64,000 nt of DNA from Halisarca cf. caerulea (Eukaryota > Porifera > Demospongiae > Chondrillida > Halisarcidae): positions 3,250,346 through 3,314,345 of the forward strand of contig CAUJGJ010000002.1 in NCBI GenBank assembly GCA_963170055.1. The letters are read 5' to 3'. A program made the translations under genes and the position numbers. Each line of letters begins with the position of its first letter. Position 1 is the stretch's first letter. The notes under the pieces are model-generated. The model was not told the origin of the DNA and ran no database searches. It saw nothing but the letters and a program-made list of their open reading frames with translations. Positions 24,984-34,372 of this stretch are shown here, one piece after another.

Positions 24984-26302
24984 ATTATTGCAAAAACATT
25001 TGTACAGCAAGAAAAACACGACACTACACATACAGATGATTAAAAATAAAAATAAAAATTAAGCAAAGAACACGTATTAAGGCTAACAATACACAAAATT
25101 AAGACACAGGGCAAGTGCCCAAAATAGATCCTGAGTTAAATCTCTGGATGCAAACACTAATCCGCTGACCGAGCCTTGGAAAGGCTAGTGAGTCACCACT
25201 TTGTGATCGTAGGCGTCGGGCAATCTCAATGAGGAATGCATGGGTATCTTCTCCAAAGACACCCATGGTTTCCATGGCCAATGGGACGAAGTGATGAGAC
25301 TGCTTCAAATCAGCATATGTCCTACACTTGTTCTTGGCAGCCTCATTAGCAACACGGCTAGCAGATGAACAGGATAGTGGGATGTTCGAAGGGGCAAAGG
25401 TGTCGTGACAAGTCACGTCCCAAACAAGAGCCCGGCCACTCTTCCATGGGATGAGTGTAATTCCATCCGGTCTTCTGCCATCGCCACGACAGAGACCTTT
25501 TGGTTCTAGGTAGCAGGGATGTTGATGGCTGCCAAGGAATGCTTAATGATGTCGTTGAGGGCCGAATGGTGAGGGATTCGACCTTGACTTCTCCGAAAAG
25601 ACAGGCCATGTGTTCCACTGACATCAACATCCTGTCCACAATGTTGGCAAATGTGTTCCAAGCAGAGGGGAGTACCCAGACGAAGACCAACTGCAGTGGT
25701 GATGACTGTGTCTTCCATGCGCAAACCCAAAGAAGAGATGGGGGGGGGGGGCATTTAGCCAGGCACCACTCTCCTTCTGAGCTGCAAGCAAACGTGCTCT
25801 GCACTTTGGGGAAGCTTCGTGGAGAAGTGATGAAAATACACCAGCAATCACTGGCGTGTCCCAGGCCTTGTGTAGGGTTGCCTTCGGTCCTGATGGAGGA
25901 TCCTCTGAGTTGCTGGCAAGCTTCTTGCTGAAGGGTGTAGTCTTCAATGAGGCATCTATCTGGGAGGATCATGCTAGAGATGGAGGAGGAGCCAGCAGCA
26001 GATGCCAAAAAGGCGGATGGCGCAAGCATAGCCAAACTCCTAATCCCTAATCCCCCAGAGTTCACTGGCAAAGAAGCCTGAACCCAAGCTTGGTCACATA
26101 GGCGAACATTGCAGATCTTTTCCAACAGTGACTGCTGAATATCATCAAAAGCCAGCAACAAAGGTGAGGAAAAGCAGGGGGCAGTTCTCAAGACATAAAG
26201 GACCTTGGGAAGGCTGAAAGCATGTCGAAGGAGGCAGAGGGCATCATGGGAGTGCAGAAGTTGCAGTCTACTACCCAGAAGCTTCAAAGAGGCAATTTTT
26301 GA
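24980..26302 (-). pseudogene. LINE copy 1, 5'-truncated, frameshifted
   Basis: Minus-strand frames 26287-25358, 25947-25624, 25754-25506 and 25416-25099 are consecutive pieces of one protein broken by several frameshifts. The first piece has the reverse-transcriptase thumb-like region (FSLPKVLYVLRTAPC, then LPVNSGGLGIRSLAMLAPSA). The later ones repeat the Cys/His knuckle (SGTHGLSFRRS, one Cys lost), VWDVTC and MGVFGEDTHAFL of copy 2. The two copies are related but diverged. The 5' junction at about 26302 also meets a short tatatata. Not functional. Confidence 0.75.
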
Positions 26303-26689
26303 CTATATATATGCTTGCATGTACACATGCATGCACATGTACTGCTCTTAAGCATACATATATTATGTACACATCCATCCACATGTATGCTCATCCTTAA
26401 GCTTGGGTGCTTATATAATACTGCGAGTAATACTGTACGTTTAAATTCTATAATTTGTTAATACGCTTGCAAGTAACACAGTTGATATGAGTTCTATTTC
26501 TATTACAATAAACAAGAATTAAGATAACCGTGTATAGCAGAACTTAATTATGTTTTACATGTTCTGATTTAATTGTAAGATACACACCCTTGGGACAGCC
26601 AATCGACGGCATGTCTTCAGCGTCTCTGCCTTTCAAACCTCCTATACGAGGGTCTTCACTTGACACAGCAGCCGTTGAGCCTCGTGTAG
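26303..26689. other. AT-rich intergenic stretch
   Basis: No coding signal. From 26590 the sequence becomes more GC-balanced, approaching the promoter of the following gene. Confidence 0.5.
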
Positions 26690-26815
26690 AACGGATTGGC
26701 TGATAGGGACGCCGAGAGCTAATAAGAGATTGGTCAACTCTGCAGACGCTAAATGCACAGCAGGGATTGGTCCGAATGTTCATAAAACAAGGGATTGGAT
26801 TGGTCCAAGGGATCT
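26690..26815 (+). promoter_or_regulatory. Cluster of inverted CCAAT boxes
   Basis: ATTGG (CCAAT on minus) occurs about five times in 120 bp (near 26694, 26730, 26765, 26793, 26798), 100-220 bp before the proposed first ATG of the repeat-exon gene. CCAAT clusters bind NF-Y; the promoter role is inferred. Confidence 0.5.
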
Positions 26816-26912
26816 CTACAAAAGGAAAGAGCTAAAATTCGCCTCTCATTTTCCAGTGCGTCTTGTTCAAGTAGGCTGGAAGATTGGATCTTGTGTCTTG
26901 TGAAATTCAAGA

Positions 26913-29900
26913 ATGGATTTCTGCTTTTCACCAGTAAGTTGTCCTCAGTTTCTCGTCTTCGAGTTTTGGTTAAGATGTAGTTTGATTTTATTCCCCGTGC
27001 CTTCAGGTCGTTGATAAAGCTCCAGAAGAATCGATCGGCAATAGCTGCCGATTTTGTTGCTAGCGTCATTAAGAACGCGGAGGTACGGAACTGTGTCCGA
27101 GCCCCAGCCTATAATATTTATAGGCCTCACTTGTAGTTTTGATGTTAATGCTAAATGGCGGCCGGCGGGAGGGTCTGGGTATCAGACTAATGTTATGCTT
27201 TGTCTCATTCTACACTTTGTGTACACTACTGAATCATAACATCCCCTGCCCCCCCCCAATCACACACACACACACACACCAACTCACTGTTGTTACTGTA
27301 GGAGGGAGAAGTGTCCAGGCAGTGCATGTCAGAAGGGTTCATTGGTGCGTCCACAGAGGACCAGCCAAAAGTACTCTCTAGCCCAACAAACCACAATGAA
27401 CTTCAGACAAATACATCTGAACAAAATCCCAAGAAGACCTCTACTTTGCAACCCATAAGTTCCAAATGTCCATCTTTATAAAACTGCATGCGGACTGAGT
27501 AGGCACTTGTGGAATTTATTAACATCATGTACTTTTAGGTCAAAACCATAGATACTGTTGTCAAAGACATAACTCCAGAAGAGTCTTTGGTTGCCTCTAC
27601 ATTTGTAGCAAGTGTTATCCAGAGTGCAGCGGTATGGCTTGCTATATGTTCTCCTATTGTTAATTTTGTGAAATTCTGCTCAATGGGCAATTCGTTAGTG
27701 ATCAATGTTCCTCTATTCTCTGTGCACTTAACATAGGAGAAGGAAGTCTCTAGACAGTTTGTATCTGAAGTTTTTGCTGGTGCTATCATGAGGGAACAGT
27801 CAAAACTGCTCTCTAGCTCTACAAGCCGGCATGATGTTCAGAAAACTGTCTCTGCACCAAATGCACTTGCCTCTGGACAATCAAAGATGTCCGGATCCTC
27901 TGCTTTGTTGCATGTGAGTTTTGAACATCCACCTTTGAATGCAAAGGAAGGCTTTGCAGATATTTCATGAGAGCTAGGTTCACTGAACTAATAATTATGA
28001 ATTTTCTTTCAGGTCAACAAAACCACAGGCATCCTGATAGACAAAACTTCAGAAGAATCTTCAGTGGCTCCTAACTTTGTTGCTGGTAGTGCTGTCAAAA
28101 GTTCTGAGGTGGGAAATTGCTCCCTTGTCTGTGTTTTGTGTTTTATTCAATTTAACTGATGACTTGATTGTGTTCTACATTGTTGTTGAAGTGGTACATT
28201 GTACACATGTTGTCCTTGTAGGAGGGAGAAGTGTCCAGGCAGTGCAGGTCAAAGGGGGTTGTTGGTGCGTCCACAAAGGACCAGTCAAAAGTACCCTGTG
28301 GCCCAGCAAACAACAATGAACTGCAGGCAACTCCATCTGAACCAAAAGCACTGTGCTCAGGAAGTTCCAAGAAGACCTCTGCTTTGCAACCGGTAAGTTT
28401 CAAATGACCATCTTTAAATCTGCATGTGGACTGAGTAGGCACTTGTGGCAATTTTATTAATGTTGTGTGCTTCAGGTCAAAACCATTGATACTGTTGTCA
28501 AAGACATAACTCCTGAAGAATCTTTGGTTGCCTCTACGTTTGTAGCAAGTGTTATCCAAAGTGCAGCGGTACGTATGGCTTGCTGTATATGTTCTTCTAT
28601 TGTTATTTGTGAAATTCTGTTCACATGTATTTCATTAGTGACTGATGTTCCTCTATTCTCTGTGCACTTAACATAGGAGAAGGAAGTCTCTAGACAGTTT
28701 GTCTCTGAAGTTTTTGCTGGTGCCATCTTGAGGGAACAGTCAAAACTGCTCTCTAGCTCTACAAGCCGCCACGATGCTCAGAAAGCTGCCTCTAAACCTG
28801 ATGTACTTTCCTTAGGACAATCAAAGATGTCCGGATCCTCTGCTTTGTTACCTGTGAGTTTTGAACATCCACGTACCTTTGAATGCAAAGGAAGGCTTTG
28901 CAGATATTTCATGAGAGCTAGGTTCACTGAACTGATATTATAATTATGAATTTTCTTTCAGGTCAACAAAACCACAGGTATCCTGATGGATAAAACTCCA
29001 AAAGAATCTTCAGTTGCTCCTAACTTTGTTGCTGGTAGTGCTGTCAGAAGTGCTGAGGTAGGAATTTGCTGAATTTGCTCCCTTGTCTGTGTTTTGTGTT
29101 GTATTCAATTTAACTGATGACTTGATTGTGTTCTACATTGTTGTTGATGTGGTACAGTGTACACATGTTGTCCTTGTAGGAGGGAGAGATGTCCAGGGGG
29201 TACAGGTCAAAGGGGGCTTTTGGTGAGTCCACAAAGGACCAGTCAAAAGTACTCTCTACCCCAGCAAACAACAATGAACTGCAGGCAACTCCACCTGCAC
29301 CAAAAGCACTGTGCTCAGGAAGTTCCAAGAAGACCTCTGCTTTGCAACCAGTGAGTTTTGAGTACATCTTTGAGTCTACGCAGATTCAACAGGACCTGGT
29401 AATAAGTTCGTAGATATTTACTAGTGCATTAATTTTGTGCTTTAAACTTAGGTCACTACCTTGTCAACCATAATGGTAGATACTGTTGTCAAAGACATAA
29501 CTCCTGAAGAGTCTTTGGTTGCCTCTACTTTCGTAGCAAGTGTTATCCAAAATGCAGTGGTATGCCTTTCAATATACTTGTGTACTGTATTTCCAAATGT
29601 GTCCAATGTGCATTTTGTTTAGCAATGTTCCTCTATACCATCTGTTGCTGTTGTAGGAGAAGGAAGTGTCTAGACAGTTTGTGTCTGAAGTCTTTGCAGA
29701 TGCTATCATGAGGGAACAGTCGAAACTGCTCTCTAGCTCTACAAGCCACCATGATGTTCAGAAAGCTGAATCTAAACCAAATGCTTTGGCCTCAAGCAAT
29801 GCAAGGACATCTTCAGCTTTGTTGCCAGTAAGTTGTGAACATTTGTCTTTGAATGCCAGGGACAACTTTAGCATGATAGCAGATATCAAGAGCTAGATCT

Positions 29901-31394
29901 AAATCAATGTATTCTTCCAGGTCAACAAAACCACAAGTATCCTTGAAAAACCTTCAGAAGAATCTGTACTTGCAATTGCGGGTGCTGCCATGAGGTTTCA
30001 GTCACAACCACCCTGTAGCTCATCTGAATCAAATGCAGCTGTGAGTCGCCATTTCTGTGTAGTCAGCCATCCATTCCTATACTGGCACATTCATGGGTCG
30101 TCAGTAGTTGGCTGTCTGTTAGTAGCAGAAAAAATCTCCTCTGGTGAATATATGTATATATTTGCCTCAGTGCCCAAGTGCACAACTTGCATAGTAGATA
30201 TGTCAAGCACCCTTGCATGGGTCTACAATTTAGGGGCATAGGAGTATGCAGGTGGGGCATTGGCCCTACCACTTTTGGAGCTAGCCTTGAAAAAATTGTA
30301 TGAATTTCCTTTTTTAAACATTTTCTTAGCATCAAAATGCTCAGTAGTAGAAGAAGAACTTAAATTTGCAAATGTTTACATACCTGTCATTGCTTCCCCA
30401 ATACTTTGAGCCACCAAAAGCTCCACATTTTACCGTGCAGCTCTTTTTCTTGGCCATTATGGATGTTTCCCTATGATTTACCATTTACAGTCGTTTTTCT
30501 ATTGCACAATACACGCGTGCTCTTTGAATGTGCTTATGCACTTGCATTACTAAGATAGTTTATGGGCTTAGGCATTGTGCCTGAACTCCCACCTGCTTTA
30601 AATGAGCACAGACTGAAACTATTTGGTCACTTTTAAAAATGTACGTTTATTTGTAATCTTGTGCTTATTTTCTGGCACATGGGTTAATGTATTTACTGTA
30701 TAATAATAGTAAGTGAATGGTAATTATATTCATTGGTAAAATAAAATCATAGTGTAATGCTGTCCGGGTGTAACAAATAACATAATTTCTACCACACCAC
30801 TCCATTTGAGCTTCCTACACCCCTGACAATGTATTTCCTGCTGTCAACCTCCTGGCCATACGTATTATTTCGAAAGGTTTAAATGTACACATGCAATGTG
30901 AGGGATGTTAAATGGGGGCAGAGCGGTAATGTCCTGTTAAAGGATTGAGGTGGCTGCATTTCGGAGGTATCCTTTAGTAATTAAAGGTTTCACTGTATTA
31001 TATTCTGTATAATACAGTGAAACTGTATTATACAGAATATAATACTTGGGTACTATTTTGAATACTTGGATCTCATAATAACAGATTGTTATTGTGAGAT
31101 CCAAAGTTGCAACATCTATATATATTATATCTTTGATACATTTCAACTTCCTTCACGCTTCTATAGGTTCTGAGCTCAAACCCTTGCCTAGCTGTTGCTA
31201 TGCCCAGCTCCTGTGATGTGACAAAGGATGCAGAAATGGAGATTGTTCCAATACAAGTAGTAAGCAGTACTAGTGATGCTGGCTGCTCTCAAAACCATGA
31301 AGAAACTTTGGAAGTCTCCAAAGGAAGAAAGATTCTGAAGAGAGTGAAGATGTTCTTGAAGCGACGTCTACTTTGCTGCTTCTTCAGTGAATAA
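26913..31394 (+). CDS. Tandem-exon protein with repeated AKAP-like amphipathic helices
   Basis: Proposed exons: 26913-26933 (MDFCFSP), then A/B pairs 27539-27631/27737-27913, 28013-28108/28222-28392, 28476-28568/28677-28853, 28962-29057/29180-29350, 29452-29559/29657-29827, then 29921-30040 and the last exon 31167-31394. Every exon is a multiple of three and phase 0, giving about 573 residues. Strong A exons contain ASTFVASVIQSA and strong B exons SRQFVSEVFAGA; both fit the RII-binding helix pattern [AVLISE]xx[AVLIF][AVLI]xx[AVLI][AVLIF]xx[AVLISE]. Alternate pairs (28013, 28962) are degenerate (APNFVAGSAV, SRQCRSKG). The C-terminus KILKRVKMFLKRRLLCCFFSE region is basic and has paired cysteines. 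No named homologue recognised; a PKA-anchoring scaffold is a hypothesis. A further, damaged pair lies at 27007-27473. Confidence 0.6.
27007..27473 (+). pseudogene. Decayed first A/B exon pair
   Basis: 27007-27082 matches A exons at DNA level but is 76 nt, not a multiple of three. Its 5' half reads VVDKAPEES in one frame and its 3' half AADFVASVIKNA in the next. 27302-27454 matches B exons, but the donor reads CCC|ATAAGT where sister exons have GTAAGT or GTGAGT. Splicing MDFCFSP straight to 27539 skips both faults and keeps frame. An alternative acceptor inside 27007-27082 could still use the A part. Confidence 0.6.
27150..27190. mobile_element. Half foldback (TAGTCT family)
   Basis: AATGGCGGCCGGCGGGAGG ... 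GTCTGGGTATCAGACTA is one arm of the element type seen whole at 11877-12060. No partner arm nearby. Confidence 0.6.
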
Positions 31395-31978
31395 CAAGTC
31401 ATGCCTTATTTACGTTGAACAGCAAAGGACTTACTTACTGTATACCTCCTAAAGTGTACACGCATACATTATTATCTTATTTATACTACTGTAATGACAA
31501 GAACCACATACTGTATATATTAATAAAATAATTTATGGTACACACATGTACATGTATACACATTTGCGAAATTTATGTACGTATATTATAAACATATGAT
31601 GCCAAGGTAAAACTGGCCGCCCATATATTAGGGGCCTATGTACTTAACAGTGTGTGTGTTGAAATTTATTACCTACGTATATAAAACAGGCAGACCGGGA
31701 TAGAACTCTGAAACGATCGAGGACAGTTCAAAATAATCAGGAGTCTTGGCCACCATTATAAGAGCCATTTATCAGACTATATATATATATAGCATATGCA
31801 ATTGTGAAAACAACATTAAAGTAATCAGTAAATTATGAAAATAGAAGCTATCTACCACATCATGCATGCAACAATGGAAGCAATTACCCCGACATTGGTT
31901 AATTTCTTGAAAGCAAGCCCATGTGGATGATGGATACACAAATTTATGTAAATCAGCAAAAAAAAATAATTCATGACC
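31395..31978. other. Convergent 3' region
   Basis: Between the stops of the repeat-exon gene (+) and ALKBH2 (-). An AATAAA at about 31522 is a candidate poly(A) signal for the plus-strand gene. No other feature seen. Confidence 0.5.
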
Positions 31979-32743
31979 TTATAATTCATCATGTTTAATC
32001 ATTCTCCTAAAAGTTAAATTTATACGACAGCCTGCTACTTTCTTTCTTAGTGGTAAAGAATGATACCAGTTTGAATTAGTTGGGTGCTTCATAAGAAGTA
32101 AGCTACCATGAGCCAATGCTAGTTTTACTGGTGGAATATCCTTTCGCTTGGCATTTTTCCCTCTGGTGTCTTTGTGCCTGAAAATGAAGTCTCTTTCTTG
32201 TCCAAACGATAGGGAAGCTATTGTAGATTTGGGACAAAGGTCAGCTTCATCGTCCCTATGCTCTCCAATGTAATGTGAACCATCTTTATACCGATTAACC
32301 AAGACAAAGTTAAAAGATTCTCCACTAACATCTTCTACACATCTTTTCAATTCCAGAAGACACGGAGTCCAAGGTTTAGCGTGGACTTTGACTCCAGAAA
32401 AGGAATAGGATAAACCAACATCACCAAACGCAGCCCGCTCCCGGGGTATTGGCTGAACTTTACCAAAAATCTTCACTACACTTGGAGAGCTAAAACTATC
32501 CTTCAAAGTCTGCTCTAAGGTGGTGAAAATCGTACAAGCAACTGCCCTTGAGAAGCAATTTGGAAAGTAAACTACATTAAGTCCAAGTAGTGGTTTTGCA
32601 AAAGATTGTACATCATTTTGTACGTCCTTACATAATTCAATAGAGTTTAATGACTTTTTACTAGGAGGATCATTTTCTTCATCTTGGTCTTCATGGTTTC
32701 TTTTGCGACCCTTCTGCCAAAAATCCAGCAAGGTGGCAGCCAT
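31979..32743 (-). CDS. ALKBH2: ALKBH2-type DNA repair dioxygenase
   Basis: Intronless frame of 254 residues. The C-terminal 190 residues match ALKBH2 throughout: VQPIPRERAAFGDVGLSYSF, FNFVLVNRYKDGSHYIGEHR, SLSFGQERDFIFRHKD, then HPTNSNWYHSLP and INLTFR. The HxD iron ligands lie in GEHRDD, the distal histidine in WYHSLP, and the 2-oxoglutarate arginine in CRINLTFR. The enzyme oxidatively removes 1-methyladenine and 3-methylcytosine from double-stranded DNA. The N-terminus MAATLLDFWQKGRKR has an aromatic-then-basic layout that could bind PCNA, a role done in human ALKBH2 by a different short motif. Shares a divergent promoter with the bZIP gene. Confidence 0.95.
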   Translation of the reverse strand: MAATLLDFWQKGRKRNHEDQDEENDPPSKKSLNSIELCKDVQNDVQSFAKPLLGLNVVYFPNCFSRAVACTIFTTLEQTLKDSFSSPSVVKIFGKVQPIPRERAAFGDVGLSYSFSGVKVHAKPWTPCLLELKRCVEDVSGESFNFVLVNRYKDGSHYIGEHRDDEADLCPKSTIASLSFGQERDFIFRHKDTRGKNAKRKDIPPVKLALAHGSLLLMKHPTNSNWYHSLPLRKKVAGCRINLTFRRMIKHDEL

Positions 32744-33080
32744 TTTATTGTTGAGGGGCTATTATGCAATATTGCCTACTATTGTGCAATATTGCCTGCT
32801 ATTGTGCAATATTATTTCCTCTAAGCACGTGCAGCTGTAGGCGTGGCTTAAAGGCATCCTCTTGTGGTTAAAAGTCGTGTTGCGAAACTTGTCCAAAGGA
32901 TTTCTAGAAATTGCCACATCTTCAAAGCGGATTTGCCAAGGTATAGCACCCGTATTTCATAACCATATTTCTCCAAAAGTGAATCTAGTTTGTTGTTGTG
33001 TAATAGATCCCTTCGAAGTATATAGCCGTGATGTTTTCTCTTCAAACTACTTTATCTTCTTGCTCTCCAGGCAAGTCGAA
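32744..33080. promoter_or_regulatory. Bidirectional promoter, ALKBH2 / C/EBP, with phased C/EBP-like sites
   Basis: 337 bp between the two ATGs. At 32761-32818 the core tGCAATATTgc recurs with GCAAT starting at 32766, 32786 and 32806, exactly 20 bp apart; two copies read ATTGTGCAAT, one base from the C/EBP dyad ATTGCGCAAT. A probable 5'-UTR intron follows: donor at 32940 (AAG|GTATAG), acceptor at 33070 (CTCTCCAG). Confidence 0.7.
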
Positions 33081-33596
33081 ATGGCTGAGATTGAGGGAAG
33101 TCTACGCACGGAAACTAATTTGATCGTTGACCCAGAAACAGCTCCGGCAGAAGTTATAATCGACAATGTCGATTCCACCGCCTCTGTTATATTGAACGAG
33201 AGCGGTATGACACCTAGGGGAGCGAAGAGAAGGTCAGTGGACAAGAACAGTGACGAATATCGAAGGCGAAGGGAAAGAAATAACGTAGCTGTGAAAAGAA
33301 GCAGACAAAAGACAAGAATGCGTGTCCAAGCTACCGAGTCGCGTGTGAAGGACCTTGAGGATGAAAATAAAGACTTAAAGCAAAAAATTGAGCTTCTAAC
33401 GAAAGAATTGACGGTTTTGAAAAGCCTGTTCATAACTTCTGGCACTGAAATCAATCCAAAGCTTATCAGTGCAGCTGATGTGATTACCAAAGTTATACGT
33501 GGAGAGAGTATTCCAGGACCTAGTGGCCAGATGTCGCTGTTGCCAGGTGTGGCCAGCGCAATTGGAGGAGCCAACATCTCCGTACCGCACACATAA
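33081..33596 (+). CDS. CEBPG: C/EBP-gamma-like bZIP transcription factor
   Basis: 171 residues from the ATG at 33081. The basic region NSDEYRRRRERNNVAVKRSR is the C/EBP-family DNA-contact signature (about residues 52-75), followed by a leucine zipper (LEDENKDLKQKIELLTKELT). There is no long N-terminal activation domain, and total length is close to vertebrate CEBPG (about 150), which dimerises with C/EBP and ATF4 and lacks its own activation domain. The frame stays open upstream to 32862, but a good acceptor at 33070 suggests those codons are intron. The 3' end faces kaptin, 80 bp away. Confidence 0.92.
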   Translation: MAEIEGSLRTETNLIVDPETAPAEVIIDNVDSTASVILNESGMTPRGAKRRSVDKNSDEYRRRRERNNVAVKRSRQKTRMRVQATESRVKDLEDENKDLKQKIELLTKELTVLKSLFITSGTEINPKLISAADVITKVIRGESIPGPSGQMSLLPGVASAIGGANISVPHT

Positions 33597-33675
33597 TTAT
33601 CACACATCAAGCGTATTAAAGGATAGATAAAATTGACTCGTACTGTTTGTATGTGTATTGGTAATGGTATTATTA

Positions 33676-34308
33676 TCAGTTGTCTTGTAATTCTTTGTTC
33701 TTTGTTTCTTTATCTTTTAACCGAGAAACGCAGAGTTTTATTCCTTCTTGTAAATTGTGCTGTGTGAACCAGAGAAAAGATGTGTACATGCAATAGGACA
33801 TCTCTTGTGGAGATGCAATGATGAACCATGATATCCCATTACATGCAAATGCTGACATTGCAAAAGATGACTGAGCAACCTACAACAAGCATACATAATA
33901 CCCTATGTCATCTCTGACAGATCCTGTGTCAGCAGTGTATGATGTAATCGGTACTGTGTAAATTCGATGGCCCAGGAAGCCACTGTAAGACAATATTGAA
34001 AATTGTGCAATACAGACTCAGCAGTTACACAATAGCATACACACTGGGAAGCATGATGACCAATACATCTGGTCTGCCTTAATTGTGCACCCCTGCTAGA
34101 AAAACCCCAGAGACACCCAAGTTGTACATTTCAAACCCACGCTTGATCTACATTTGCTATTTTGCTAAGAAATTCAAAGTACAGTATGAATTTCTGTATT
34201 GTTGCAACAATTCAATTCTCAAGTGGAGTCAGATTGAGTGTGTTCAATAGAGTATTCAAGTGAAGATGGTAGTAGAGATACAACTAGTCCTGTGAATCCC
34301 GATTGCAA

Positions 34309-34372
<64 letters not shown>

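Noticed and set aside
25500..26050. Plus-strand frames in the LINE region
   Set aside because: Antisense to the reverse-transcriptase-related fragments, with no independent support.
33880..34040. Possible extra kaptin exon after an acceptor near 33974
   Set aside because: It reaches a stop within 18 codons and does not resemble kaptin; the exon at 33759-33676 matches the family C-terminus and fits the phase.
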